Source: Holophagales bacterium
Lineage (GTDB): Bacteria > Acidobacteriota > Thermoanaerobaculia > Multivoradales > JAGPDF01
Length of the DNA stretch: 64,000 nucleotides
Direction of reading: 5' to 3'
Assembly: GCA_016699405.1 (NCBI GenBank)
Contig: CP064972.1
Location: forward strand, 1,829,501 to 1,893,500
Numbering within the stretch: the first letter of the stretch is position 1; each line of letters opens with the position of its first letter. Of the stretch, positions 54,299 to 63,521 are shown one piece after another. The notes under the pieces were generated by a model that saw nothing but the letters and a program-made list of their open reading frames with translations, did not search any database and was not told where the DNA came from. Position numbers and translations under genes: made by a program.

Positions 54299-55463
54299 GG
54301 GCGAGAACGTCCTGGATCGCCGCGACGACGTAGTCGACGTCGTCGTCGCGCATCGTCGGGAAGAGCGGGATCGAGCAGAGCCGTGCCGAGGCCCATTCGG
54401 TGGCCGGCAGGCGCCCCAGCCAGTGTGGGTACTTCTGGGCGTAGTAGGGGTGCTCGTGCGCGGCGCGGAAGTGGATGCCGACACCGACGTTGCGCTGCTT
54501 GAGCTCGGTGAGGAAGGCGTCGCGGCCGATGTTGGCCGATTCGCGCACGCGGACGACGAAGAGGTGCCAGGTGTGGAAGTGGTCGTAGGCCGGGGCCTCG
54601 AGGCACTGGAGCTCCGGCACGTCGGCGAAGAGCTCGAGATAGCGCGCGGCCAGCGCGCGGCGCCGGGCATTGAACTCGTCGGCGGCGGCGAGCTGGTGGA
54701 TGCCGAGCGCCGCCTGCAGATCCATGAAGTTGTACTTGTAGCCCGGCATCACCACCTGGACCTGCGGTGTGCCGCCCTCGGCGTAGCGGTTCCAGGCCGA
54801 TTTCTCGAGACCGTGGAAGCGCAGGGCGCGCAGGCGGCGGGCGAGGTCGGCGTCGCGAGTGACGAGCGCGCCGCCCTCGCCGGTGGTGATGTTCTTGATG
54901 GCGTGGAAGGAGAAGACGCCGAGCCGGTCGAAGGCGCCGACGTGTTCGCCCCCGTACCGGGTGCCGACGCCGTGCGCCGCGTCCTCGAAGACCCACAGTC
55001 CGTGGCGGCGAGCGATGGCGAGAATCGGTTCGAGATGGCAGGGTGCGCCGGCGAAGTGCACCGGCAGGATGCCGACGGTGCGCGGAGTCACCGCCGCCTC
55101 GATCTGCCGTTCGTCGATCTGCAACGACTCGGGGTGGACGTCGACGAACACCGGCGTGGCGCCGAGCGCCTCGATCATGTTGACCGTCGCCGCCCAGGTC
55201 ATCGCCGTGGTGATCACCTCGTCGCCCGGACCGAGCCCGAGCGCCATGAGGCCGATGTGCAGCCCGGCGGTCGCCGACGACAGGGCGACGATCTCGCCGA
55301 TTCCAGTGTAGGCCCCGAGTGCCTGCTCGAAACGCTCCGCCTTCGGTCCGGTGGTGATCCAGCCGGAACGCAGCGAGTCGACGACCTCGTCGATCTCGAC
55401 CTGGCGGATGGTCGGTCGGGAAAACGGCAGGAAATCGCTGCGGACGCTGAAGGCTCTGGACAC
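54285..55463 (-). CDS. arnB: ArnB, UDP-Ara4O aminotransferase
   Basis: 392 residues. The PLP lysine lies in FHAIKNITTGEGGA; WITTGPKAERFE and LSSATAGLHIGLMALG are DegT/ArnB hallmarks. It aminates UDP-4-keto-pentose to UDP-Ara4N. GTG start with a GGAG site. First gene of the operon; a TAGAAT box lies about 30 bp upstream, shared with the divergent arnT region. Confidence 0.93.
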   Translation of the reverse strand: MSRAFSVRSDFLPFSRPTIRQVEIDEVVDSLRSGWITTGPKAERFEQALGAYTGIGEIVALSSATAGLHIGLMALGLGPGDEVITTAMTWAATVNMIEALGATPVFVDVHPESLQIDERQIEAAVTPRTVGILPVHFAGAPCHLEPILAIARRHGLWVFEDAAHGVGTRYGGEHVGAFDRLGVFSFHAIKNITTGEGGALVTRDADLARRLRALRFHGLEKSAWNRYAEGGTPQVQVVMPGYKYNFMDLQAALGIHQLAAADEFNARRRALAARYLELFADVPELQCLEAPAYDHFHTWHLFVVRVRESANIGRDAFLTELKQRNVGVGIHFRAAHEHPYYAQKYPHWLGRLPATEWASARLCSIPLFPTMRDDDVDYVVAAIQDVLAHARS

Positions 55464-55537
55464 GAGGGTTCTCCGGAAGGGCGTGCCGGCGGGCTATTCT
55501 AGCGCGGGCGGCGTGAGCGCCGCCGGTGGAGAATCCG

Positions 55538-57292
55538 ATGATGCCGACCCACGCCGAGTCGCTGCGAGGCGCCACGGGAGCCCCGGGCGATGCCCCGTTC
55601 TGGCGACGACCGCGCCACCTGGTGCTGCTGACGCTGGCACTGCTCCTGTACGTCGTCCCGTTGTTCACGGTGCCGCTTCTCGACCCGGACGAGGGACGCT
55701 ACGGCGAGATCCCCCGCGAAATGCTCGCCAGCGGCGACTATGTGACCCCCCGTCTCGACGGCACGCTCTATTTCGAGAAGCCGCCGCTCCACTATTGGCT
55801 GACCGCCTCGGCGCTGCGTCTGCTCGGCAACCGCGAGGTGGGCGTGCGCTTCTGGACGGCACTCTTCGGCCTCGGGACCGCGGGATTGCTCGTTCGGATG
55901 GCGTTGGCGCTCGCGCCGCGTCGCACCGCCTGGCTGGCCGGCGGACTGCTGCTCGCGAGCCCCTACTTCTTCAGCCTGTCGCACGTCGCGACGCTCGACA
56001 TGACGCTGACGTTCTTCGTCACCCTGGCGCTGGTCGGCTTCTGGATGGCGCAGGACGGGGCGGCGGAGCGCCGTCGGCGCCTCGCGGGATGGGCGGCCCT
56101 CTTCGGTGGCTCGGCTCTCGCGGTGCTGGCCAAGGGACTCGTCGGAATCGTTCTGCCGGGAGGGGTGATCTTCTTCTACCTGCTCCTCTCCGGACGCTGG
56201 CGTCTCCTGCGCGAGGTGCCGTGGGTGAGCGGCACGATGCTCTTCCTCGCCGTCGCCGTTCCCTGGCACGTCCTGGTCGCGCGTCGCAATCCGAGCTTCG
56301 TCCAGTTCTACTTCGTGCACGAGCACTTCCTGCGCTACACGACGCCGATCGCCGAGCGCGGCGAGCCGTTCTGGTACTTCTTCGCCGTGCTCGCCGCCGG
56401 ATGCCTGCCGTGGATCGGCCTGTTGGGGCGATTGCCGAGGTTGTTCGCCGGTTCTGGCTTCCGGCGCTGGCGGGAGGAGAACGGCGCGTTGCTCTTCCTC
56501 TTCTGCTGGATCGGCTTCGTGGTGCTGTTCTACTCGACTTCCCATTCGAAGCTCGCGCCGTACGTCCTGCCGGCGGCGCCGCCGCTGGCCCTCCTCGCGG
56601 CGATGCTCGTCGGCGGACCGGCGACGGCCTCCGCCCGCTGGTCGGTCGGCGAGCGCGTCGCGCTCGGGGTCTCCGCGGCGATCGTGCTCAGCGTCGGCGC
56701 CGCCGCCGCTCTGGCCACGACCGGGTTGTTGCCGGCGAGCGTGCCGCCGCTCGGCGAGGCGCATGCCCTCCATCCCTGGGCGCTCCTGCTCTCCCTGGCC
56801 GCGGCTGCCGCAGGCGGTGCGCTGCTGTTGCGTTCCCTCAAGGAGCGCCCCGGGGAGATCGCCGGGCCGACGCTTCGCGCCTCGGCGTTGCTCTGCGCCG
56901 CACTCTGGGCGCTGGTGGCGATCGAGGGACCGACCCGCTCGAGCCGGAAGATCGCCGAGGTCCTGGCGAGTCGTCTCGAGCCCGGAGACCGGGTGGTCTG
57001 TTTCGGCGGCTATCGCCAGAGCCTGCCGTTCTATCTCGAGCGGTTCGTCGAGTCGGCCGAGCCGCACAAGGACCTGGCTTTCGGGGTCTCGCAGCTCTCG
57101 CCCGAACAGCGACGCGAGCGCTTCCCGACCGTCGAGGAGCTCAAGAGCTGGTGGGAGTCGGACCGGCGTGTCTACGTCGTCGTCGACCGCCAACTCGAGC
57201 GCCTGCGCGCGAAGGGGATCGAAGGGGGGACGGTCCTGCTGCCCGGCAAGCGCATGCAGCTGGTCGTCAATCACCCGCCGCGCCGACCCTGA
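55538..57292 (+). CDS. arnT: ArnT-family aminoarabinose transferase
   Basis: 584 residues, about twelve transmembrane helices (GT83). LLDPDEGRYGEIPREML and YFEKPPLHYWLTA carry the acidic and basic residues at the outer-face active site. ArnT moves L-Ara4N from undecaprenyl phosphate to lipid A, which lowers its negative charge and its binding of cationic antimicrobial peptides. Start chosen at ATG 55538 with GGAG upstream; GTG 55526 is an alternative. Divergent from arnB. Confidence 0.9.
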   Translation: MMPTHAESLRGATGAPGDAPFWRRPRHLVLLTLALLLYVVPLFTVPLLDPDEGRYGEIPREMLASGDYVTPRLDGTLYFEKPPLHYWLTASALRLLGNREVGVRFWTALFGLGTAGLLVRMALALAPRRTAWLAGGLLLASPYFFSLSHVATLDMTLTFFVTLALVGFWMAQDGAAERRRRLAGWAALFGGSALAVLAKGLVGIVLPGGVIFFYLLLSGRWRLLREVPWVSGTMLFLAVAVPWHVLVARRNPSFVQFYFVHEHFLRYTTPIAERGEPFWYFFAVLAAGCLPWIGLLGRLPRLFAGSGFRRWREENGALLFLFCWIGFVVLFYSTSHSKLAPYVLPAAPPLALLAAMLVGGPATASARWSVGERVALGVSAAIVLSVGAAAALATTGLLPASVPPLGEAHALHPWALLLSLAAAAAGGALLLRSLKERPGEIAGPTLRASALLCAALWALVAIEGPTRSSRKIAEVLASRLEPGDRVVCFGGYRQSLPFYLERFVESAEPHKDLAFGVSQLSPEQRRERFPTVEELKSWWESDRRVYVVVDRQLERLRAKGIEGGTVLLPGKRMQLVVNHPPRRP

Positions 57293-57298
57293 ACGGCG

Positions 57299-58609
57299 TC
57301 AGAGCGGCTCGAGCAGTTGCGCGTCGACGAGCGCCGCGGCTGCCTCGGCGAGTCGCGCGAACGGCAGCTTCGAGCGCTCGGAGATGGTGAGCAGGTCGTG
57401 CTCGCCGTCGGAGAGGCTGAGGGTCCAGAGCAGCGCGAGCTCGCGCTCGCGCCCGGAGTCGTCGCCCCCGAGGGTGCGGTAGAGGCCACGCTTGCCGAGC
57501 TGCGGCTCGCAGCGGGGATTCAGGTTGCGGTAGCGCAGGTTCTTCTCGAGCAGCTCGACGATCTTGAGGCAGGCGGCGAGCGAGCCGGAGAGCGCCTCGG
57601 GCCGGATGAACGACAGGTCGTCGGCCGAGGTGTGGTACTGCGGGTAGCGACCCCAGGGGGTGCGCGAGAGCAGGCCCACGGCGAGGTCGAACCCCGGCGA
57701 GCAGTACTGGCGCTCGTCGTAGCCGAACGGCACGAACTCCTCGAGGACGAACGGCTCGCCGATGTCGCGCAGCGCCACCCCGACCGCGCGATCGAGCTCG
57801 GTCGTGCCGCGCCGGCTGCGCTTGAAATGGAACGAGCCCGGGTCGCCGAGGTTGGCGAGCACGAGGCCGTGCCGAACGCGACCGACCGCCGCTTCGTTGC
57901 GTGCCAGCCAGGTGATCGAACCGATGGTGCCGGGAATCCAGAGGAAACGGTAGCCGAGTCGTCGCTCGCGTCTCGCCAGCTCGCGGGCCAGAAACGTCGA
58001 GACGGCGATGCCGGAGAGGTTGTCGTTGGCGAGCGACGGATGGCAGACATGGCAGGAGACGAGGACCTCGTCGTCGCTCGAACCGGGAAGGAAGAGCTCG
58101 CCGTAGCTGAGCGACCCGCTCTCCAGGGTGGCGTCGATCTCGACGTCGTAGTCGCCCTCCGGGAGCGCCTCGACGACCCGGTGGGGCAGGCAGAACCCCC
58201 AGGTTTCGCGGTAGTAGCTGGTCCGGTAGGGGATCCAGTCCGGCCGGTCGGGCAGCGAATGGAGCCGGGGGCGCAGCTCGGCGAGCGGAAGTCGCGTGCG
58301 CACCGGGGTGCTGTAGCCGACGACCTGGAGGTTCCGCTCGTCGCTGTCGGCGACGACGGTGCCGTCCGGGCCGCGGAGCACGGCGCGGCGCAGGTTCCAC
58401 TCCTGCGGCACGGTCCAGTCGAACACCTGGGTGCCGCTCGGGACCTCGTGGAACGACAGCGGGACGAGCTCGCGCAGGGCGAGCAGGGTGGCCCGCACCC
58501 CGTCTCCGGTGAGGCTGCGTGGGATCGGGAAGAGCCGCGCGGCGAAATCGTGCATCGCCTGGCCGGCGCCGGCCGGGTCGAGCGTCGAAAGCGAAGGATG
58601 GGCGCTCAC
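57299..58609 (-). CDS. DUF4910 aminopeptidase-like protein
   Basis: 436 residues. VSCHVCHPSLANDNLSGI, LWIPGTIGSITWL and YHTSADDLSFI contain the His, Asp, Glu and His residues expected of an M28-like zinc site. A C-terminal winged-helix-like tail follows. Members occur beside sugar and glycan genes; peptidase activity is inferred only. Confidence 0.82.
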   Translation of the reverse strand: MSAHPSLSTLDPAGAGQAMHDFAARLFPIPRSLTGDGVRATLLALRELVPLSFHEVPSGTQVFDWTVPQEWNLRRAVLRGPDGTVVADSDERNLQVVGYSTPVRTRLPLAELRPRLHSLPDRPDWIPYRTSYYRETWGFCLPHRVVEALPEGDYDVEIDATLESGSLSYGELFLPGSSDDEVLVSCHVCHPSLANDNLSGIAVSTFLARELARRERRLGYRFLWIPGTIGSITWLARNEAAVGRVRHGLVLANLGDPGSFHFKRSRRGTTELDRAVGVALRDIGEPFVLEEFVPFGYDERQYCSPGFDLAVGLLSRTPWGRYPQYHTSADDLSFIRPEALSGSLAACLKIVELLEKNLRYRNLNPRCEPQLGKRGLYRTLGGDDSGRERELALLWTLSLSDGEHDLLTISERSKLPFARLAEAAAALVDAQLLEPL

Positions 58610-58641
58610 CCGGTCAGTCTACCGCGCTCCTCCGCGGTGTC

Positions 58642-58669
58642 TTGACATCAACTACCGAAGTAGTACTAT
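58642..58669 (+). promoter_or_regulatory. Promoter with BlaI-type operator
   Basis: TTGACA (58642-58647), 16 nt, TACTAT (58664-58669). The spacer holds the dyad ACTAC-CGAA-GTAGT (58651-58664), close to the TACA/TGTA-like boxes that BlaI proteins bind. AGAGGAGG precedes the ATG. Confidence 0.72.
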
Positions 58670-58692
58670 CGCGGTCGTAGAGGAGGCTGCCG

Positions 58693-59082
58693 ATGAAAGA
58701 ACCGATGACGCTGGGAGACCTGCAACTCGCGATCATGCGCGTCCTCTGGTCGCGCGGCGCGGTGAGTGTCGCCGACGTGCACGAAGCGCTGCTCGACGAG
58801 CGCGGTCTCGCCCCGACGACGATCGCCACGATGCTGGTCAAGCTCGAGAAGAAGGGTGCCGTAACCCACCGGGTGGACGGCCGTAAGTTCCTGTACGAGG
58901 CGACCGTCAGCGAAGGCGAGGTGCGGCGGTCGATGGTCGACGAGCTGACGCAGCGCCTCTTCGACGGTCAGGCGGCGGCGCTGGTGAGCCACCTGCTCGA
59001 AGAGCGGAAGATCTCGGCCGGAGAGGTCGAGGAGTTGCGTCGCATGCTCGCCGCGCGCGGCAACGAGGAGGACGAGCGATGA
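58693..59082 (+). CDS. BlaI/MecI-family repressor
   Basis: 129 residues. LGDLQLAIMRVLWSRGAVSV and TTIATMLVKLEKKGAV are the winged-helix DNA-binding region; the C-terminal helices dimerise. BlaI proteins are cut by an M56 peptidase partner when a signal arrives. The partner follows with a 4-bp overlap, and an operator lies in the promoter. Confidence 0.93.
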   Translation: MKEPMTLGDLQLAIMRVLWSRGAVSVADVHEALLDERGLAPTTIATMLVKLEKKGAVTHRVDGRKFLYEATVSEGEVRRSMVDELTQRLFDGQAAALVSHLLEERKISAGEVEELRRMLAARGNEEDER

Positions 59083-61133
59083 ACCTGCCACACGAATTGG
59101 CCGTACTCTGGCCCGCCGGCGTCCACGGGCTCCGCGTGGCGGGTGCCTGGTGCCTGACCTACCTGGTCCACAGCACCCTCTTGCTCACCCTGGCGTGGGG
59201 CCTGTCGCGTTTCGTCGCCGGCCGGGCGCCTCGGGCCGAAGAGGCGATCTGGCGTCTCGCCCTCTTCGCCGGGTTCTTTACCGCGAGCCTGCAACTCGGT
59301 TGGCCGGCTCTCCGCCAGGAGGCCGCAAGTCTGTGGCGGCCGGCTCCGGCACCGGTGTCGGCGATCGTCCTCGACCTCGCTCCGCCCTCCGCCGCGGTCG
59401 CAGCGGTGGAGCCGTCGCGGATGCTTCCCCTCGAGCTTGCCGCGGGCGCAGCCGCCGTCTGGGTCGGCCTGGCCCTCGTCGGCAGCGGCTTCTTGCTGCT
59501 CGCCGCTTCGGCGCTCCGCCGTCGCCTGCGCGGTCGCCGCGAAGTGGCGGACCGGGAGGCACGGCAGCAGCTCGACGAGCTCTTGAGCGCGGCGGGCGAG
59601 CGCCCGGTGCGTCTCACCGAGACCCCGTCGCTCGGCGTGCCGATCGCCCTCGGGGTGATGCGCCGCGAGATCTGTCTGCCCCGCCGGGTCCTGTCGTCGC
59701 TCGGCGAACGCGAGCGCCGCGCGCTGCTCGCCCACGAGCTCGCCCATCACGCACGCCGCGATCCGGCCTGGCTCCTGTTGGCGCGACTCGCCGAGACCGT
59801 CGGCAGTCTTCAGCCGTTCAACCGCTTCGCTCGCCGTCGGCTGGTCGAGCTTTCGGAGTGGCTCGCCGACGCACGGGCGGTGCGCTGGACCGGGGATCCC
59901 GAGGGGCTGGCCCGTTGCCTCGCCGAAGTGGCGTCGTGGGGGCTGCCGGTGGAACAGGCGCGTCTGGCACCGGGATTCGCCAGCGAGTCGCGGAGGTTGG
60001 TCGGGAGGGTTCGCCGGCTCCTCGACCGTGGCGTCGGCGAGGTGCGGGAGATCCCGCTCCGTTGGGTTCGCCTGGGCAGCGGCCTCGCGGCGGTGGCGCT
60101 CGTCGCCTTCGCTCCCGGCCTGGCTCCGGGGAGCTTTGCCGAGGACAGCGCGGTCGTCGATCCGGTCGAGCAGGTCGGCGCCGCGCGACCGGCGCCGGTT
60201 GCCGCGCCGGCCCCGGTTGCCGCCCCGGCGCCGGTCGTCACGCCCGAGTCGGCGGACGAGAGCACTCCCGAGCCCTCCGACCGCGAGGAATCGTGGAAGG
60301 TCGACGGTCGCCACTGGAGCGAGCTGACGCCCGAAGAGCGTGAAGCCGTCCGGCGCGAGCTGCGACAGGCTCGCAAGGCGGTGCGGGACGCCGCCCGCGA
60401 GGCCCGCCGGGCCATGGAGAAGGTCCGCCGCGAGATGCCGTCGAGCGAGGAGCTCGCACGGCAGATCGCCGAGGCGCAGCGGGCAACCGCCGAGGGCATG
60501 CACGCCGCGAGCGCGGCGATGGCGGCTGTGCCGAGCGCGGCCGAGCTGATCCGAATCGAGGACGCGGCGCGGCAGGAGGTCGGTCGGGAGCTCGAGCGGC
60601 TCCAGCAGGAGTTGCGGCAGGGAAACGACGAGCGCCGGCGCGAGATCGAACGGGCGATGGACGAGCTCCACCGCGAGCTGGCCTCGCCCGAAGCGCTCGC
60701 CCGCTTGCACGCCGAAGCGGCGTTGGCGGCCGACAAGGCGACGCGAGGGCTCAGCGCCGAGCGTCGCCTCGAGGTCGAGCGCCTGAGCCGGGAGATGAGT
60801 CGACTCCAGGCCGAGATCGCGCCGCAACTGCGGGAGCTCGAACGTCTCGGCGAGCAGATCGGACGCGAGATGGCGTCGGCGTTCGCGGACGGGGGAGAAG
60901 CCGCGACGTCCGAAGACGCCGAAGAGCTCGAGGCACCCGAGGCGCGCGAGGATGGGGAGGCGCCGACTCCGCCGCCGGCGATCGCGCCTCCGCCGCCTCC
61001 CGCGGTGCCGTCGCCGGTCACCCCGCCGCCCCGTGTCTCGCGCGCACCACGCGCTGCCCGGGCGACGCCGGCGCTCCCGAGCCTGGCGCCGTTGCCGGCA
61101 GGTGCCGCGACGCCGGCGCCTGCGCCCCGATAG
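59079..61133 (+). CDS. M56 (BlaR1-like) membrane metallopeptidase
   Basis: 684 residues. Two N-terminal helices, a third near residue 130, then the zinc motif HELAHH about residue 225 and EWLADARAV as third ligand. The C-terminal 330 residues replace the penicillin-binding sensor of BlaR1 with a long charged coiled coil (residues about 400-600) and a Pro-rich tail. The inducer is therefore unlikely to be a beta-lactam. Confidence 0.9.
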   Translation: MNLPHELAVLWPAGVHGLRVAGAWCLTYLVHSTLLLTLAWGLSRFVAGRAPRAEEAIWRLALFAGFFTASLQLGWPALRQEAASLWRPAPAPVSAIVLDLAPPSAAVAAVEPSRMLPLELAAGAAAVWVGLALVGSGFLLLAASALRRRLRGRREVADREARQQLDELLSAAGERPVRLTETPSLGVPIALGVMRREICLPRRVLSSLGERERRALLAHELAHHARRDPAWLLLARLAETVGSLQPFNRFARRRLVELSEWLADARAVRWTGDPEGLARCLAEVASWGLPVEQARLAPGFASESRRLVGRVRRLLDRGVGEVREIPLRWVRLGSGLAAVALVAFAPGLAPGSFAEDSAVVDPVEQVGAARPAPVAAPAPVAAPAPVVTPESADESTPEPSDREESWKVDGRHWSELTPEEREAVRRELRQARKAVRDAAREARRAMEKVRREMPSSEELARQIAEAQRATAEGMHAASAAMAAVPSAAELIRIEDAARQEVGRELERLQQELRQGNDERRREIERAMDELHRELASPEALARLHAEAALAADKATRGLSAERRLEVERLSREMSRLQAEIAPQLRELERLGEQIGREMASAFADGGEAATSEDAEELEAPEAREDGEAPTPPPAIAPPPPPAVPSPVTPPPRVSRAPRAARATPALPSLAPLPAGAATPAPAPR

Positions 61134-61150
61134 TCCGTTCCACCGCTTCG

Positions 61151-61178
61151 CCGCTCCGCCGTCGAACCGGCGGAGCGG
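61151..61178. terminator. Bidirectional hairpin between convergent genes
   Basis: An 11-bp perfect stem (CCGCTCCGCCG / CGGCGGAGCGG) with a 6-nt loop lies between the M56 gene and the epimerase gene. It has no T-tract. Confidence 0.55.
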
Positions 61179-61234
61179 TGCCGCGGTCGTCCCGGCGCCC
61201 GGGTCCCGGGCGGTGGAACGCGCGGACGGTCGAG

Positions 61235-61762
61235 CTAGGAGAAATCCGGGTAGGTGCGGTCGCGGTCCGAGACGACCTCGACCGCTTCCGGCCAGAGGAT
61301 GCCGAACGCCGGGTCGTCGAAACGCACGCCGCGCCCCGCGGCGGGATCGAAGAACTCCGTCATCTGGTACTGCACCTCGCAGCCCTCGTCGAGGGTGAGG
61401 AAGCCGTGGGCGACGCCGGGAGGCAGGTAGAGAGCGAGCCGGTTCTCGGCCGAAAGCTCGAGGCTCAGATGGCGGCGGAAGGCGGGCGAGTCGCGCCGCA
61501 GGTCGAGCGCGACGTCGTGGATCCGGCCTTGGGTGCAGCGGACGAGCTTCCCCTCGCCGGATCCGGCCTCCTGGAAGTGCATCCCCCGCAGCGTGCCGCG
61601 CCGCGGATTGAACGACAGGCTCGCCTGGACGAAGCGCTCGGGGAGACCGTGAGCCGCGAACTCGCGGGCGCAGAAGGTGCGGGCAAAGAAGCCGCGTGCG
61701 TCGGCGAGGCGCTCGGGCTCGACCACGACGACCCCGGGCAGGGCGGTGGGGCGGAATCTCAA
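61235..61762 (-). CDS. rfbC: dTDP-4-dehydrorhamnose 3,5-epimerase family (RmlC-like)
   Basis: 175 residues. FFARTFCAREF, FNPRRGTLRGMHFQ with the catalytic His, and LYLPPGVAHGFLTL are RmlC signatures. Epimerises a 4-keto-6-deoxy nucleotide sugar. TTG start overlaps the upstream stop. Paired with a sugar C-methyltransferase, so the product may be a branched deoxysugar rather than rhamnose. Confidence 0.85.
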   Translation of the reverse strand: MRFRPTALPGVVVVEPERLADARGFFARTFCAREFAAHGLPERFVQASLSFNPRRGTLRGMHFQEAGSGEGKLVRCTQGRIHDVALDLRRDSPAFRRHLSLELSAENRLALYLPPGVAHGFLTLDEGCEVQYQMTEFFDPAAGRGVRFDDPAFGILWPEAVEVVSDRDRTYPDFS

Positions 61763-62988
61763 AAGACCTCGACCTCGGGGACGGCGACGACGAATCGTCC
61801 GCCCCACGCGCGAACGCCGGCCATCTGCTCGGCGATCTCGTCGCGCAGATTCCACGGCAGGACGAGCACGTAGTCAGGGCGCGTGGCGAAGATGCGCTCG
61901 GGGGCGTGGATCGGAATCCGCGTGCCGGGGAGGAATCGCCCCTGCTTGTGCGGGCTGCGGTCGACGGTGTAGTCGAGGAAGTCGGTGCGCACGCCGCAGA
62001 AATTGAGCAGCGTGTTGCCCTTCGCCGGAGCGCCGTAGCCGACGACGCTGCGCCCCTCGCGCTTGGCGGCGATGAGGAACTCGAGCAGTCCGCGCTTGGT
62101 CTCCCGCACCTTCTCGGCGAAGGTGCGGTAGTAGTCGTTCGCCTCGACGCCGAGCTCCCGTTCGCGCGCCGCGAGCGCGGCCACCCGCGGAGAGACCGGA
62201 TGAGGTCCGCCGGCGTGCTGGGCATAGATCCGCAGCGAGCCGCCGTGGGTGGGGAGCTCCTCGACATCGAAGAGCGAGAGCCCTTGTCGCGCGAACACCC
62301 GCTCCACGGCGACGAGCGAGAAGTAGGAGAAGTGCTCGTGGTAGATGGTGTCGAACTGGTTGCCCTCGACCAGTCGTACGAGATGGGGAAACTCCATGGT
62401 GATCGCCCCGCCAGGGGCGAGGAGGATCTTCATCCCGGCGACGAAGTCGTTGAGCGCCGGCGTGTGGGCCAGGACGTTGTTGCCGAGCAGGAGGTCGGCA
62501 CGCCGGCCGGAGGCGACGAGCTCGCGGGCGAGCTCGCTGCCGAAGAAGCGCACCAGGGACGGGATGCCCAACGCCTCGGCGACCTTGGCGACGTTGGCCG
62601 CCGGTTCGATTCCGAGCACCGGCACGCCGCGTTCGACGAACCAGCGCAGCAGGTAGCCGTCGTTGCTGGCGATCTCCACCACCTGGCTCGTGCCGTCGAG
62701 AGCGAAACGGTCGACCGCCATCGCGACGTAGGCGCGGGCGTGCGCAAGCCAGCTCTCGGAGAAGGAGGAGAAGTAGGAGTAGTCGGAGAAGATCGCCTCG
62801 GGCGTGGCGCACTCCGGGAGCTGGGCGAGCCAGCACTCGGTGCAGACGTAGACGCAGAGCGGCAGGAACGGCTCGGCGGCGGCGAGCGCGGCCGGTTCGA
62901 GGTAGGAGTTGGCGAGCGGCGACGAGCCGAGGTCGGCCAACTCGAGGGTGAGCGGTGCGCCGCAACCGCGGCAGAGCGTCGCGCTCAT
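61759..62988 (-). CDS. NDP-sugar C-methyltransferase
   Basis: 409 residues. An N-terminal zinc-binding domain (CRGCG and VCTECW), the SAM domain with VVEIASNDGYLL, EFPHLVRLVEGNQFDTIYHEH (two parts, the key HEH included) and a C-terminal Rossmann-like domain (VVGYGAPAKGNTLL). This is the three-domain plan of TylC3/TcaB9 NDP-hexose 3-C-methyltransferases. Coupled to the epimerase. Confidence 0.88.
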   Translation of the reverse strand: MSATLCRGCGAPLTLELADLGSSPLANSYLEPAALAAAEPFLPLCVYVCTECWLAQLPECATPEAIFSDYSYFSSFSESWLAHARAYVAMAVDRFALDGTSQVVEIASNDGYLLRWFVERGVPVLGIEPAANVAKVAEALGIPSLVRFFGSELARELVASGRRADLLLGNNVLAHTPALNDFVAGMKILLAPGGAITMEFPHLVRLVEGNQFDTIYHEHFSYFSLVAVERVFARQGLSLFDVEELPTHGGSLRIYAQHAGGPHPVSPRVAALAARERELGVEANDYYRTFAEKVRETKRGLLEFLIAAKREGRSVVGYGAPAKGNTLLNFCGVRTDFLDYTVDRSPHKQGRFLPGTRIPIHAPERIFATRPDYVLVLPWNLRDEIAEQMAGVRAWGGRFVVAVPEVEVF

Positions 62989-63235
62989 GGCTGTCCCTCG
63001 CTCGTGGTCGCCGCATCCGGGCGCCGCCCGGACGCCATGGACGTCGGGCCACCGAGCGGTCGGTTCTGCCGGGAGTTCTGGAACACGGGGGCCTCCAATG
63101 GGGGGTGCGCAGGGACGGGGACGGCGGAGGGAGGGGCGCCGCCCGGAACGCTGAAGCGTAGCACAGGCAAGCCTCGTGGCCTGCCGGAGGGCCCGGGGGG
63201 CATGCTATGTTGGCGCCCGAGGAGGTGACCCCGCG

Positions 63236-63487
63236 ATGGCCGTCGACCAAGAGCTGCTCGAGATTCTCGTTTGCCCGAAGAGCCGCGCGCCGTTGGCGCT
63301 CGTCGATCTGCCGGCCGACGTCTGTCGCGACCTCGCCCAGAAGTACCGCGAGCACTTCCGCGACGAAGAGCCGGTCGTGACCCAGGGGCTCTTCTGCGAG
63401 GCGTCGCAGCTGGTCTACCCGATCGTCTCGGACATCCCCATCCTGCTCGAAGAAGACGCGCTGCCGGCGAGTGTCCTCGGCCGCTGA
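63236..63487 (+). CDS. Trm112-like small protein
   Basis: 83 residues. ELLEILVCPKSRAPL and FCEASQLVYPIVSDIPILL match Trm112/YcaR proteins. The family usually has four zinc cysteines; only two are in the expected places here (LVCP and FCEA), so zinc binding may be lost. AGGAGGT precedes the ATG. May help fold or activate a methyltransferase. Confidence 0.85.
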   Translation: MAVDQELLEILVCPKSRAPLALVDLPADVCRDLAQKYREHFRDEEPVVTQGLFCEASQLVYPIVSDIPILLEEDALPASVLGR

Positions 63488-63521
63488 GCAGGAACCCAGA
63501 AGCGCCCCGGAGCACGAGGGT

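Noticed and set aside
58968..62267. 1099-codon antisense frame across the M56 peptidase and methyltransferase genes
   Set aside because: Low-complexity Arg/Ala/Gly product over well supported genes on both strands; typical high-GC shadow.
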